Assembly: GCA_947474675.1 (NCBI GenBank)
Contig: CANJKA010000010.1
Coordinates: 1 to 61,026, forward strand
DNA length: 61,026 bases
Direction: 5' to 3'
Source of the DNA: Flavobacteriales bacterium
GTDB taxonomy: Bacteria > Bacteroidota > Bacteroidia > Flavobacteriales_D > Crocinitomicaceae
Under the pieces are notes generated by a model. That model was not told where the DNA came from and made no database searches. It saw only the letters and a program-made list of their open reading frames with translations. Position numbers and translations under genes: made by a program. Of the stretch, positions 8,902-17,225 are shown piece by piece. Numbering within the stretch: position 1 is the stretch's first letter; every line of letters starts with the position of its first letter.

Positions 8902-10026
8902 TTAATCAGCTCTTTCATTACCACTACTAGAAATTGAATTAGCTGCTTTTCCAATAGATTTACCCATTTTATTTCCAAATGATTCTGTCTTTGAACCTTC
9001 TTTTGATGATCCTGCCGCTTTTCCAATACCCATAGCTACCGCACCCGCAACAGCCGTTGCAGCACCCATACCTCTACCCATTACCGATCCTAATCCTGCT
9101 TCACCCATAAACATAGAAGTAAGCTTAAATGCTGACAAATAACAACCAATCATTGATAAATTAATAGCTAGCGATTCACCAACCGAAACATCAGTTGTAA
9201 CATATGCATCATAAAAATGTAAGAAAATAAGGTCTAATATATTTAACGTTGTAAAAACAAGACCTAAGGAAACCATTTTATTAAAAAATCCTATCGCCTT
9301 TTCTTTATGAAATATAGAAAAAGCTAAAACAAGTGGCCCTAAGATAATACCCACTTTAAAAATTATCTTGACAAACATTCCCATTATAATCTTAATAGCA
9401 TCCGCTAAAATTGCTGTTAAACCAATTAAGGCATTTTCAAACACTTTTGCAGGATTTAACATTGACCAAAACTCTCCTTCTTCTTTTTCAGCTTTTGTGC
9501 TTACATCCCCGTCTGGATCTCCATTCGTATTTGCATATACTTCACCCCCAAGTCTTTTTAATTCAGCATCTAAAACTTGCACTTTTTCTGTATTTCCAGC
9601 TAATTGAGCATCTTTTTTATTAGCCCTTAATTTTTGAATTAACTCGTACTCAACTGCATGATGATTTTTTACATACCAAAGATTAGCAGAAGCTTTTAAC
9701 TTATCATTCATTGTTGAATTAGGTTGAGTAATAGAATTTATCTCTGAAATCGCTGAAGTTACTCCTTTGGAAAGTGGAGTATAACACCCAATTAAAGTGA
9801 TAATTACAAAAACCCTTACAACCTCTTGCCAATCCCAAACTACATTTACATCGTTTCCTTGTGCTGCTCCTAATGAATATTTGAAATATTCATATCCCAA
9901 TTTCAATGCTAAAAAGGAAGAAGATAAAAATACACCTATAATACTTGTCCATCCTAATGCTTGACTTACAACTGAATCAAAAGTTGGAGTGTCCCACGTT
10001 ATTGCTGATAATTCTGCTGCCGCCAT
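8902..10026 (-). CDS. traJ: TraJ-like (VirB6-type) polytopic conjugation protein
   Basis: 374 residues with several membrane helices: near residues 28-48, 70-90 (FVIITLIGCYTPL) and a cluster around 195-310 (NALIGLTAILADAIKIIMGM, IIFKVGIILGPLVLAFSIF, SLAINLSMIGCYLSAFKL). A Gly/Ala/Ser-rich C-terminal tail follows. This matches TraJ, the VirB6-like inner-membrane channel protein. Its ATG overlaps the stop of traI by one base, and traK follows directly. Confidence 0.87.
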   Translation of the reverse strand: MAAAELSAITWDTPTFDSVVSQALGWTSIIGVFLSSSFLALKLGYEYFKYSLGAAQGNDVNVVWDWQEVVRVFVIITLIGCYTPLSKGVTSAISEINSITQPNSTMNDKLKASANLWYVKNHHAVEYELIQKLRANKKDAQLAGNTEKVQVLDAELKRLGGEVYANTNGDPDGDVSTKAEKEEGEFWSMLNPAKVFENALIGLTAILADAIKIIMGMFVKIIFKVGIILGPLVLAFSIFHKEKAIGFFNKMVSLGLVFTTLNILDLIFLHFYDAYVTTDVSVGESLAINLSMIGCYLSAFKLTSMFMGEAGLGSVMGRGMGAATAVAGAVAMGIGKAAGSSKEGSKTESFGNKMGKSIGKAANSISSSGNERAD

Positions 10027-10595
10027 TATAAATTCATTTTAGTTAAAAGTGAAACATGCTCATAGCCATGGTTTGCATCATATTCATCTGATTGACTATT
10101 TAAAAAATCGGATCGTAAAAAAGCATTTAAACTTGCAGTTGATTGAGCTGCTTCTTCTAATTCATCATTTAAATCTTTTAAAGATGAAATCGTTTCATAC
10201 TGACTAAGTACAATTGCTCCTGTTGCAATCATTTGAATTTTACCAGAAACTCCGTCAATTTTTGCAAGTGCTATATCCATTTGTATTTTTTTTGAACAAG
10301 CTAATTGACTTGATCGTACCCCAAGGTATAAACTCAATTCATTGGTGGAACAAACAATACCTTCTAGTAAAGAAATTAATCTTTTAACTTCTTTACCTTC
10401 TTTCATTATTTTATTTAAAAATTCAGAACTTGCCTTCCATTGCTCGTTTACATCTTTTAATTGTTTCATTGTTTGTAGTACACTCGCTATTTGAGCACCA
10501 TTTGTTGGGTCATAAACAATACTTGCTCCCACCTGCTCATTTGATCTAAACGAAACACAAACTAGGAAAATCACTAAAAATATTTTTTCTATCAT
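10026..10595 (-). CDS. traI: TraI-like (VirB5-type) conjugation protein
   Basis: 189 residues with a hydrophobic N-terminal signal (MIEKIFLVIFLVCVSF). The helical body includes DPTNGAQIASVLQTMKQLKDV and a long coiled region. Size, position between traG and traJ and the N-terminal motif fit the TraI/DUF4141 family, thought to be the minor-pilin-like VirB5 equivalent of the Bacteroidetes conjugation machinery. The gene starts 21 bases after traG ends. Confidence 0.8.
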   Translation of the reverse strand: MIEKIFLVIFLVCVSFRSNEQVGASIVYDPTNGAQIASVLQTMKQLKDVNEQWKASSEFLNKIMKEGKEVKRLISLLEGIVCSTNELSLYLGVRSSQLACSKKIQMDIALAKIDGVSGKIQMIATGAIVLSQYETISSLKDLNDELEEAAQSTASLNAFLRSDFLNSQSDEYDANHGYEHVSLLTKMNL

Positions 10596-10616
10596 TTCAT
10601 TATTTTTTAATTATTA

Positions 10617-13154
10617 CTATTCCTCTTCATCATTTTCAATTAACTCCAAAACCTCAACCCCTAAAGCCTGTTTGTTTTCTACATAAGTTTGAACTGCTGA
10701 AACTACATTTCCTGATTGTTCAATAAGTTCATCAATCATTTTAATTTCTGAAGCATTGGTTTGATACATTGCAAATGTTTCAGCAGACACCTCATGTCTA
10801 AACAAAAAACCTTTCATTGATCCAAACTTCATAAATCCAATTCTATATTTCGAATCCGACAATGCTGTTTGATTTTGAATTAATTCAGCTTCGCTTTTTG
10901 ATAACGATAAATCTTTTATCAAACGTGGATATAAATAAGATACTTTTTCATGATTCAAAATGATTTTTATTTCACTATTAGTCATAATAGACGAGGAAAC
11001 CAAAGGATCAAGCTTGTCTAAAAATTCAATAGATTGAGTTACAATAAAGACTTGACCACCGTATTTTCTTATTTTTCTGTATAAACCACCTATATAATCA
11101 GAGAAAACACCCCCCTGAAGGAAATCTACAGCTTCTTCAATAAACATTCTTAATCTGTTACCGTAATGAATTGCTGTCATTTTTTCAAAAAGATTCATTA
11201 CCATTAATAATGTTGGTGCTTGCAACTCTTTATTATTAGCAACCCCTACTAAATCAAAAGTGATCCATCTTTTGTTTAAATCAAAAGTTGTTTCACTATT
11301 TAATAAAAAACCGTGCGAACCAGCTAATCTAAATTTCTCCATGATTAATAAGAACTCACTAAAATTTAGAAATTTTTCAAATTCTTTGTTTTCTGGGAAA
11401 AAGTGATTTTGAAGAAAAGTATAATATGAATCAAAACCTATTATCATAGTTTCTGTATTTGCTTTATCAAAATATTGTAAAACACTTTTTTCTAAAACTA
11501 CTTTCGCTCCTTTACTGTTTTTATCAGCTAACGGATTATAACATGAAACTATCAATGAAGTGATGAAATCTAAATACATAGGATCTTTAACTCCCCTTGA
11601 GTCAAGTTCTGGATAATACTCTCCATTTTTAGAATAACAATCTAAAAATGGATTGAATTTTAGATTTTCTATATTTTTAGAATCAATATAAGTTCCATTA
11701 TTCAATGCAGTTATTCTTTTATAAGATCCTCCTACATCTATTAAAAATATTAAATCTCCAGCCCAATAAGATTGATCTAAAAAGTGATTTACCATAAATG
11801 ACTTACCTTGACCTGTTGGTGCAAAGATTACACCGTTTCTTGCTTCTACATATTTATTAGATTCATCCCAAAAATCAAAAACAAAAGGTTTTCCAAATAA
11901 ATCAACAAGGACTACTCCTGATGAATTTCCCTTTTTGAATGATTCTAAATGCGTCATATAACTACAGACCTCTAAAAAAGTAAGTCTTAAGTTTTCATTG
12001 ATTCTTGCACAAGCTGGTAATGCTGAATAAAAGGTTTTAAATGATTTTGCATTTTGAATAGCCAAAACCATCCCTAATTCTTTTATGGCTTTATCAGTAA
12101 CTAAATTTACAAGATGTGAAAGTTCTGATTTATCTGGAGATTTTAAAATAACTGTACACCCCCAACTTGCATATTTAAATGAAAATTCTGATTTTTGTAA
12201 TTTAATTTCTTCAATATCTCTTTTTTTATTAATTGCGTCTTGATAACGTAAACCAATAAGGAAATTTAAACCTTGTGCTTCTTTTGATAAACGAGTATCA
12301 ACTTCGTCTGATGATTCAACTTTAATTGTTTCAATCAAAAAATGATCAATCGGTAACCCGATCCCTAAAGGAAATAAATAGGAAGTGGGTAAACTTACAT
12401 CCCCTCTAAAACTGGTTTTATTCGTTTTTTTCTTTTTATTAATTTTTGAAGTTTCAGTTAATGATCGATTCATTTTTGTGAATCCATCGAAAGAACCAGG
12501 CATTTTACTTGAGCTTAAAACCGCTACAAACTCATTACCCAACATTAACCCGTCTTGATTAACTTTTAATGGTTGTAAAACTTCTCCTTTTTTTCCTACG
12601 TTCCAACAATCAACGTATAGTTCTAGTATTTGATCTCCGCTTAATTGAGTGACATTTTTACATACTCCCTCTAAACTATTTTGGAATGAATCATATTTTG
12701 CAATATAAGTTTCAATATATTCCAAACCTTTAAACCTTTCAACTCTTGAAAATAAACCTCCTAATTTCCCACCTTTTTTATAATCTCTAAAAGGTATAGC
12801 TATTAAAAGATATGTTTTCTCAAACATAACGTCTCTATTAATAAACATATCTTCGTTCCATCGTTTGGTTTGTGAACCCTCACTAGGATTTCTATTATGA
12901 GGTAGAGTATATATTTTTACAATTTTCTGAACTATTGTACCTTCTTCTAATTTTGTTAAAGCAGCTTTGTATTCATGATAAAACAAATTCACTTCACTTG
13001 TTTCATTATCTGAAGATATACTATCTGCCATTGTATATGATTCAATCATTTCAATTTCACAAGCAAACACAATATCCCCATATGCGGTAATTACATGTTT
13101 GTCCCCTATAAAATCAAAAGGCATTAAATCAACTGAATCATTTAGTTTTTTCAT
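10617..13154 (-). CDS. traG: TraG conjugation ATPase (VirB4 family)
   Basis: 845 residues, full length for Bacteroidetes TraG. Walker A is FAPTGQGKSFMVNHF near residues 440-450; the Walker B-like strand is RMFIEEAVDFL near residue 670, followed by GQVFIVTQSIEFLD, the sensor segment of the VirB4 motor. The N-terminal TraG domain is visible upstream of residue 250. It powers assembly and substrate passage of the mating channel at the inner membrane. It lies 74 bases after the TraF-like gene in the same operon. Confidence 0.93.
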   Translation of the reverse strand: MKKLNDSVDLMPFDFIGDKHVITAYGDIVFACEIEMIESYTMADSISSDNETSEVNLFYHEYKAALTKLEEGTIVQKIVKIYTLPHNRNPSEGSQTKRWNEDMFINRDVMFEKTYLLIAIPFRDYKKGGKLGGLFSRVERFKGLEYIETYIAKYDSFQNSLEGVCKNVTQLSGDQILELYVDCWNVGKKGEVLQPLKVNQDGLMLGNEFVAVLSSSKMPGSFDGFTKMNRSLTETSKINKKKKTNKTSFRGDVSLPTSYLFPLGIGLPIDHFLIETIKVESSDEVDTRLSKEAQGLNFLIGLRYQDAINKKRDIEEIKLQKSEFSFKYASWGCTVILKSPDKSELSHLVNLVTDKAIKELGMVLAIQNAKSFKTFYSALPACARINENLRLTFLEVCSYMTHLESFKKGNSSGVVLVDLFGKPFVFDFWDESNKYVEARNGVIFAPTGQGKSFMVNHFLDQSYWAGDLIFLIDVGGSYKRITALNNGTYIDSKNIENLKFNPFLDCYSKNGEYYPELDSRGVKDPMYLDFITSLIVSCYNPLADKNSKGAKVVLEKSVLQYFDKANTETMIIGFDSYYTFLQNHFFPENKEFEKFLNFSEFLLIMEKFRLAGSHGFLLNSETTFDLNKRWITFDLVGVANNKELQAPTLLMVMNLFEKMTAIHYGNRLRMFIEEAVDFLQGGVFSDYIGGLYRKIRKYGGQVFIVTQSIEFLDKLDPLVSSSIMTNSEIKIILNHEKVSYLYPRLIKDLSLSKSEAELIQNQTALSDSKYRIGFMKFGSMKGFLFRHEVSAETFAMYQTNASEIKMIDELIEQSGNVVSAVQTYVENKQALGVEVLELIENDEEE

Positions 13155-13228
13155 TTCATTTTATTTTGAATAATGGTTAGATTTTAGGTTTCTAAATTGG
13201 TTAAAGATTGTTTATTTACACTCTAAAA

Positions 13229-13546
13229 TTATTTTTTATAAATATTTTTATAATCTAAATTTTGCTCGTAATATTTTGGAGTTCCTAAATATTCTAGATT
13301 ATCTAGAAAAGGATTATTAATTCCTTTTTTTTTGTTTTTAATTAACCACTTACTATATTTTAAAAAACTAAAAATGTAAATACAAATAAAAATAACTGCT
13401 GAAATAACATGAATAAATAATAGAATAGCTACTACAATTAACATAACTGCTATAAATGCTACCAAACTTAATGAACTCATCCCCCATTTTTTTACAGGTT
13501 CATTTATTCTATCAAACGTTATTTTTGTTTTACCTCTTATTTCCAT
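13229..13546 (-). CDS. traF: TraF-like (VirB3-type) conjugation membrane protein
   Basis: 105 residues. A basic N-terminus (MEIRGKTKITFDRINEPVKKWG) is followed by two tightly spaced hydrophobic helices (about residues 25-65) and a basic tail. This is the TraF/DUF4133 pattern, the VirB3-like partner encoded directly before the TraG ATPase. A hairpin that could attenuate transcription separates it from the preceding pilin-like gene. Confidence 0.83.
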   Translation of the reverse strand: MEIRGKTKITFDRINEPVKKWGMSSLSLVAFIAVMLIVVAILLFIHVISAVIFICIYIFSFLKYSKWLIKNKKKGINNPFLDNLEYLGTPKYYEQNLDYKNIYKK

Positions 13547-13560
13547 TTTTACTAAATTTA

Positions 13561-13595
13561 AAAAAGCAGAAGTAATTAAACTCCTGCTTTTTTTA
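13561..13595 (-). terminator. Hairpin between traE and traF (possible attenuator)
   Basis: AAAAAGCAG pairs with CTGCTTTTT with one inner mismatch; on the minus strand the hairpin ends in a run of six T. It lies directly after the stop of traE at 13603. It would let the small pilin-type genes be made in excess over the channel genes while some transcription reads through. Confidence 0.6.
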
Positions 13596-13602
13596 TTTTT
13601 AA

Positions 13603-13911
13603 TTATAAATAATTCATTGCTCCACCAATCGTCAATAAAAGTGCTCCTGCAATTAATGATATTGTAGCTGTTTTCATTCTTGATTGATCATATAAATAAG
13701 CGTATAACGCTAGTATTATACCCCCACAAAAAAAGAAACCACCTATATAACCCATTATTGATTTAAAGCTAACCCATTGACCTCCTAACGTTGTTTGTGT
13801 CGTACCTAATAATCCACCTGCTCCCGGGGGTCCTTGACTAAATGATGGAATTGCAATTACTAATAATGCAATTAAAATTAATGATTTAATTACTGTTTTT
13901 TTTGTTTTCAT
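13603..13911 (-). CDS. traE: TraE-like (DUF4134) pilin-type conjugation protein
   Basis: 102 residues with signal peptide (IKSLILIALLVIAIPSFSQ), then a Gly-rich segment (GPPGAGGLLGTTQTTLGG) and two transmembrane helices (YIGGFFFCGGIILALYAYLY and ISLIAGALLLTIGGAMNYL). This is the DUF4134/TraE pattern, proposed as the VirB2-like major pilin. It is followed by a terminator-like hairpin, consistent with high expression. Confidence 0.83.
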   Translation of the reverse strand: MKTKKTVIKSLILIALLVIAIPSFSQGPPGAGGLLGTTQTTLGGQWVSFKSIMGYIGGFFFCGGIILALYAYLYDQSRMKTATISLIAGALLLTIGGAMNYL

Positions 13912-13941
13912 TTTATTTGTTTTATTTTAAAGTTTAATTTT

Positions 13942-14205
13942 TCAATTCATGAGTTCTAAAATCTTCAGTATTAGTGCTAAAATAACGGTTGATCCTATTA
14001 TGATATAAACACCGCCTTTTACATTGTGGTTTAAAACCCTAAACACCGCAAATAAAAAGGCAAAGCCATAAAGAAAACCCATTAGAGTAGTTATAAAGGT
14101 TTTTGTACCACTTTCTGTTTGCTTAGTTATTGTTACAAGCTCTCCTGCAAAAGGATCAGCAATTTGAATTAATATATTAAAATGCTCCAGTATAGCCATC
14201 TTCAT
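13942..14205 (-). CDS. Small two-helix membrane protein, pilin-like
   Basis: 87 residues with two predicted transmembrane helices (FITTLMGFLYGFAFLFAVF and GGVYIIIGSTVILALILKIL) separated by a short basic turn (NHNVKGG). The topology equals that of TraE, but there is no clear signal peptide. The first ATG at 14205 overlaps the preceding gene by 29 bases; a second in-frame ATG at 14199 is possible. Probably an extra pilin-like or VirB2/VirB3-type part; not recognised by sequence. Confidence 0.65.
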   Translation of the reverse strand: MKMAILEHFNILIQIADPFAGELVTITKQTESGTKTFITTLMGFLYGFAFLFAVFRVLNHNVKGGVYIIIGSTVILALILKILELMN

Positions 14206-14578
14206 TATCTTTTTTCTTTTTTTCTAAAATCAATTCATTTCCTTTTGTTTGAGGATCTGTTTCGTTTTCCTTTTTATTGAGTTTTGTAGCTTGTTTTGAA
14301 TAGGTGTTTTTAATGTTTTTTAACGCTTCTAATTGTTGCATCATTTCTTTTGACACCTTTATTGCTTTTCCCTCAATTTGATTCAGTGTATCTACTGAAT
14401 CAATATCTTCTCTGATAGTTTCAACACCATCCGACAAGTCTTGATCGGTAAATCTTGATTCCAATGATTGGATTCGCTTTGATTTTTGGTAGTTTTGATA
14501 ACCTAACACTCCTACTGATACAAAACCGAGTATAGCGACAAATTCAAACATTTTCTTCACTGTTTTGGCTTGAATCAC
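14177..14578 (-). CDS. Membrane-anchored coiled-coil protein, tra operon
   Basis: 133 residues. One N-terminal helix (MFEFVAILGFVSVGVLGYQ) is followed by a charged, mostly helical tail with coiled-coil character (ISKEMM-type heptads in the middle) and a Lys/Glu-rich end. It overlaps both neighbours, so it is translationally coupled. It lacks family motifs I can name; it may be a scaffold for the small membrane proteins beside it. Confidence 0.65.
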   Translation of the reverse strand: MIQAKTVKKMFEFVAILGFVSVGVLGYQNYQKSKRIQSLESRFTDQDLSDGVETIREDIDSVDTLNQIEGKAIKVSKEMMQQLEALKNIKNTYSKQATKLNKKENETDPQTKGNELILEKKKKDNEDGYTGAF

Positions 14579-14708
14579 TTTCTTCAGTTTCTAAAACTGT
14601 TTGTTGCTCTTTTTTTAATTGTTGAGCTTCTGATATTGCTTTTAATTTTCTTCCAAAAAAGAAAATTAAAAAAAACATTACTAAAATTCCGATTAATAGG
14701 TATGGCAT
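14544..14708 (-). CDS. 54-residue single-helix membrane protein
   Basis: Found by translating the gap: ATG at 14708, stop at 14544-14546. The product starts MPYLLIGILVMFFLIFFFGR, one transmembrane helix, then an acidic and Gln-rich tail ending SSQNSEENV. It overlaps the next gene by 35 bases and follows the 83-residue gene by 10 bases. Its tight packing in the operon supports it being real; the function is unknown. It could be a lysis- or channel-associated small protein. Confidence 0.6.
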   Translation of the reverse strand: MPYLLIGILVMFFLIFFFGRKLKAISEAQQLKKEQQTVLETEESDSSQNSEENV

Positions 14709-14718
14709 GGTTATTGGT

Positions 14719-14970
14719 TTAAAGTATTTTTGTTATTACTACTACTGCTAATATTCCGAATATTAAGCTATAAACTCCTTTTAAAACCCCTTCTGGGCTT
14801 TCTTCTGACATTACTCGTTTAAAAATTACAAATGCCCTTATGAAAAATCCCATAGCAAGCAAAGAACCTGCTATATCTTTTAGAGATTGCCAAGGGGCTA
14901 AGTTTGTTGATCCATTATACATTTCGTATGTGTCCCATGAATCCGCTAGTATGATTGTTAAAAGTTGCAT
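14719..14970 (-). CDS. Small two-helix membrane protein, first gene of the tra operon
   Basis: 83 residues with two hydrophobic segments (DIAGSLLAMGFFIRAFVIF and GVYSLIFGILAVVVITKIL) around a short charged loop with MSEESPEGV. The two-helix hairpin topology is again like a VirB2/TraE pilin. It is the promoter-proximal gene, preceded by a Bacteroidetes -7 box. No family recognised. Confidence 0.6.
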   Translation of the reverse strand: MQLLTIILADSWDTYEMYNGSTNLAPWQSLKDIAGSLLAMGFFIRAFVIFKRVMSEESPEGVLKGVYSLIFGILAVVVITKIL

Positions 14971-14971
14971 T

Positions 14972-15065
14972 TTTTTCTTACAAATATAATTAAATTTTTA
15001 ATATAATAACTTTTTACATATACTTATCTCAATTTTTTTTGTACATTTGTTTTTAAATTTAAAGA
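14972..15065 (-). promoter_or_regulatory. Probable tra operon promoter region
   Basis: On the minus strand TATATTTG (14988-14981), a perfect Bacteroidetes -7 box (TAnnTTTG), lies 11 bases before the ATG of the first tra gene, which implies a very short leader. A TTTAAATTTAAAGA palindrome (15052-15065) sits about 60 bases further upstream, the placement of a regulator site. A -33 TTTG is not obvious. Confidence 0.55.
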
Positions 15066-15202
15066 TAAATTAATTCAATTAAAAAATACTATACGATTTT
15101 TCACTAAACTTGCTTATATATAACTAATTACAAAACTACTTTATTAAAAACTAAACTTATTAATAGTAGGTGTTTATACCTACTAACCCTAAATTTAATA
15201 AA

Positions 15203-15673
15203 ATGATGATTCAAGATAATATTTTAGAACACCCGAAAACAATGGAAAATTCTACACCAAACGAAGAAAATAAAGGAAATGAGCAAACAGCTCCTAACAA
15301 TACGCAAAATAAATCGATTGATTTAGAGCAAAAAATAAAAGGCAATGTTGGACCAATTCCTTTTACAAACGATGAATACAATCAAATATTTAAAGATACA
15401 TTGACACAGGATAAAACTAAAGTTGATACTCTAAATAAATTTGCTACCGACAAGCAAATTAGTGACGTGTGTAAAACTGCTAAAACACCCTCTCACGCTA
15501 TAACTGCTTTAAAACTATTAAATGTTGAAAATTATAAAGAAAAATATATAGATAATAAAATTAAACCCGGCTTACCAGATGTTCAACCGAAAAATCAAAA
15601 ACCAATTGAACACAAAGCAAAAGAAATCGCTACAGGAATTGAAAAACTAAATAAAGGATTACAGATAGATTAA
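15203..15673 (+). CDS. Hydrophilic protein of unknown function, divergent from tra
   Basis: 156 residues from the ATG at 15203 (an upstream GTG frame extension from 15170 is less likely). It is soluble, rich in Lys, Asn and Gln, with a disordered N-terminal third and a more ordered part around YNQIFKDTLTQDK and DKQISDVCKTAKTPSHA. No domain recognised. It is transcribed away from the tra operon and ends in its own terminator, so it is a monocistronic unit. It could be a regulator or single-strand DNA related accessory protein; that is a guess. Confidence 0.6.
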   Translation: MMIQDNILEHPKTMENSTPNEENKGNEQTAPNNTQNKSIDLEQKIKGNVGPIPFTNDEYNQIFKDTLTQDKTKVDTLNKFATDKQISDVCKTAKTPSHAITALKLLNVENYKEKYIDNKIKPGLPDVQPKNQKPIEHKAKEIATGIEKLNKGLQID

Positions 15674-15712
15674 AATTTGGGCGAATCCTTAAAAGGTCAG
15701 GCTATCCATTAC

Positions 15713-15746
15713 AATCCCCCCTCATTCTTCAGGGGGGATTTTCTTT
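15713..15746 (+). terminator. Rho-independent terminator after the 15.2 kb gene
   Basis: AATCCCCCC and GGGGGGATT form a 9-bp stem with a 10-base loop, followed by TTCTTTT. It stands out for its GC content in an AT-rich background. Confidence 0.85.
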
Positions 15747-15809
15747 TCTATCCTTTTCGCTTTTTTTTATCAATCATTTTTTTAATTCATTTAAATCAAC
15801 TACTAATTC

Positions 15810-16118
15810 CACCTTTCTACAAGTGTGTTTAAAGCTGACTTATTAACAATTTTTACCTTTCTACAAGTGTGTTCACCTGTCTACAAGTGTGTTTTAGCTG
15901 TCTACAAGTGTGTTCACCTGTCTATAAGTGTGTTTAACTCAATTAAGTATTATTTTATAGTTTTTTATATTAGTTGCTTAAAATCAATATATTAATACTT
16001 TTTTTCACCTTTCTACAACTGTGTTTAAGACTTTAAATTGATAAAACACAGTTAAATAACTGATTATATTATAGTTACCTAAAAAATATGTCAGTTTTCA
16101 CCTTTCTATAACTGTGTA
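15810..16118 (+). repeat. Left iteron cluster (seven 20-bp iterons), probable replication origin
   Basis: Five copies of the CACCTTTCTACAAGTGTGTT type start at 15810, 15854, 15874, 15895 and 15915; four of them are almost head-to-tail (20, 21 and 20 bases apart). Two variants with AACTGTGT start at 16006 and 16099, and a degenerate inverted copy lies at 16176-16195. The DNA between is extremely AT-rich. This is the layout of an iteron-regulated theta-type origin. The iterons also lie in inverted orientation at 17.7-18.2 kb. I see no gene in 15747-16368. Confidence 0.8.
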
Positions 16119-16247
16119 CCTATATAATATAATAGTTATAATAAATAATATAATAGAGAAATATTATAATATAATACAAACACAGTTGCAGAAACTTGAA
16201 ATTTAAATTACTATCACTAATTTTTTCTAAATTAATCAATATCTTTT

Positions 16248-16345
16248 GAAAAGGCTTTAGGGGAAGGATTGGATTGTTGATTTTTGTTTGGTGGTATAAT
16301 TGCAAAAACTAGTGCTTTGTCGTATCTTTAAGTATAAGAAAGAAA
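16248..16345 (+). promoter_or_regulatory. Promoter-like module, divergent copy (D)
   Basis: It shares its left part (GAAAAGGCTTTAGGGGAAGG) and right part (GTATCTTTAAGTATAAGAAAGAAA) with the modules at 21.98, 42.32 and 55.09 kb, while the middle differs. Here TTG (about 16300) and TATCTTTA (16323) are 20 bases apart, close to the Bacteroidetes -33/-7 spacing. It would drive the small-gene cluster starting at 16369. Confidence 0.6.
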
Positions 16346-16368
16346 TATAAATTTAAAAATTAGAACTC

Positions 16369-16506
16369 ATGGAAAATTATTTCGACACCCTTAAAAATAG
16401 ATTTGTTAAACAACATCCAACAATGATTGATTTAATTGAAGATGTTATTCAAAATGCACAACAACTTGAAAAACTCATGTTGCTTGAAACCGAAAAAACC
16501 GAATAA
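16369..16506 (+). CDS. 45-residue protein of unknown function
   Basis: ATG at 16369, stop at 16504-16506, product beginning MENYFDTLKNRFVKQHPTM and ending LLETEKTE. It is short, soluble and helical. It is the first gene downstream of the promoter-like module and is followed one base later by the next ATG. This tight spacing supports it being translated. No family recognised; it could act on the iterons around it or as an antitoxin. Confidence 0.55.
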   Translation: MENYFDTLKNRFVKQHPTMIDLIEDVIQNAQQLEKLMLLETEKTE

Positions 16507-16507
16507 A

Positions 16508-16696
16508 ATGGATAGACTTATTTTTATGTTCGCTTCTGCAATATTTAATTTATTGCAATTTATTGTTAATTTTATCATCGCTCCTGTGCTGCTTTTTTTA
16601 TTTAAGAAGTTCTGGAGAGTAATGATGATGATCGTTAAAAAAATATTTAGTGTCTATTTAGATATTAGATACAGAAAATTATTAGCTCAATTATAA
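16508..16696 (+). CDS. 62-residue membrane protein
   Basis: I place the start at the ATG at 16508, because the longer frame from 16436 would overlap the preceding gene throughout. MDRLIFMFASAIFNLLQFIV opens a long hydrophobic stretch, probably one or two helices to about residue 35, then a basic amphipathic tail (KKFWRVMMMIVKKIFSV). A small hydrophobic, basic protein next to a short acidic-ended one could be a toxin-antitoxin pair; there is no direct evidence. Confidence 0.5.
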   Translation: MDRLIFMFASAIFNLLQFIVNFIIAPVLLFLFKKFWRVMMMIVKKIFSVYLDIRYRKLLAQL

Positions 16697-16715
16697 ATTT
16701 TTCATTAAATATGTT

Positions 16716-16865
16716 ATGGCTGTAGTAGAAAACTCATACAAAGAGCAAGATTTATTGTCTCAAAAAATATTTGGTATTGAATATTTTAATTGGTTAAATT
16801 CATGGGAACAATCCCATTTAATACGTAAGTTCAATTTGGACGAAGATATACAAACTAAATTTTAA
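16716..16865 (+). CDS. 49-residue protein of unknown function
   Basis: ATG at 16716, stop at 16863-16865. Product begins MAVVENSYKEQDLLSQKIFG and contains a Trp/aromatic-rich centre (FNWLNSWEQSHLI). It starts 19 bases after the previous stop and ends 6 bases before the next gene, consistent with an operon. No known family. Confidence 0.5.
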   Translation: MAVVENSYKEQDLLSQKIFGIEYFNWLNSWEQSHLIRKFNLDEDIQTKF

Positions 16866-16871
16866 TGTTAT

Positions 16872-17222
16872 ATGGAAAAATTAAATAGTTTAGATGAAAA
16901 TTCTTTCAAGTATAAAAATGAAGCTGATAAAGGAGAAGTAAAACTACAGACATCTTTCAATGTTGGACTAGATGTTTATGGAAATCCATTGTGTCAATGG
17001 ACAAATATTTCACATGAAGGTGATCAAGATATATTTGCATATCCAACACCTCAAGGAACGATTATTTATGGTTTAGATTCTGAAGGTGAAAAAGATTTTA
17101 ATACTTCATTTACTAAAGATGCTCACTACTTAGAATTTGGTAGTGATGAAGATTATGGTTTTAATACATTGGAAGAATCTAAAATTAAAGCGTTAGAACT
17201 TATAAAGTTAATTAAAAATTGA
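16872..17222 (+). CDS. 116-residue acidic protein of unknown function
   Basis: Soluble and acidic, with beta-rich segments (DVYGNPLCQWTNISHEGDQD, FAYPTPQGTIIYGLDSEGE) and a C-terminal helix (ESKIKALELIKLIKN). It lies in the middle of the small-gene operon between the iteron clusters. I recognise no motif. The spacing of 6 bases to the preceding gene supports the start. Confidence 0.6.
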   Translation: MEKLNSLDENSFKYKNEADKGEVKLQTSFNVGLDVYGNPLCQWTNISHEGDQDIFAYPTPQGTIIYGLDSEGEKDFNTSFTKDAHYLEFGSDEDYGFNTLEESKIKALELIKLIKN

Positions 17223-17225
17223 AAA

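Noticed and set aside
15170..15202. GTG start of the gene at 15.2 kb
   Set aside because: An ATG at 15203 gives a normal start, and the extension lies in the intergenic leader.
16120..16305. Minus-strand open frame in the iteron region
   Set aside because: Low-complexity Tyr/Ile-rich translation of AT-rich origin DNA, overlapping the promoter-like module.
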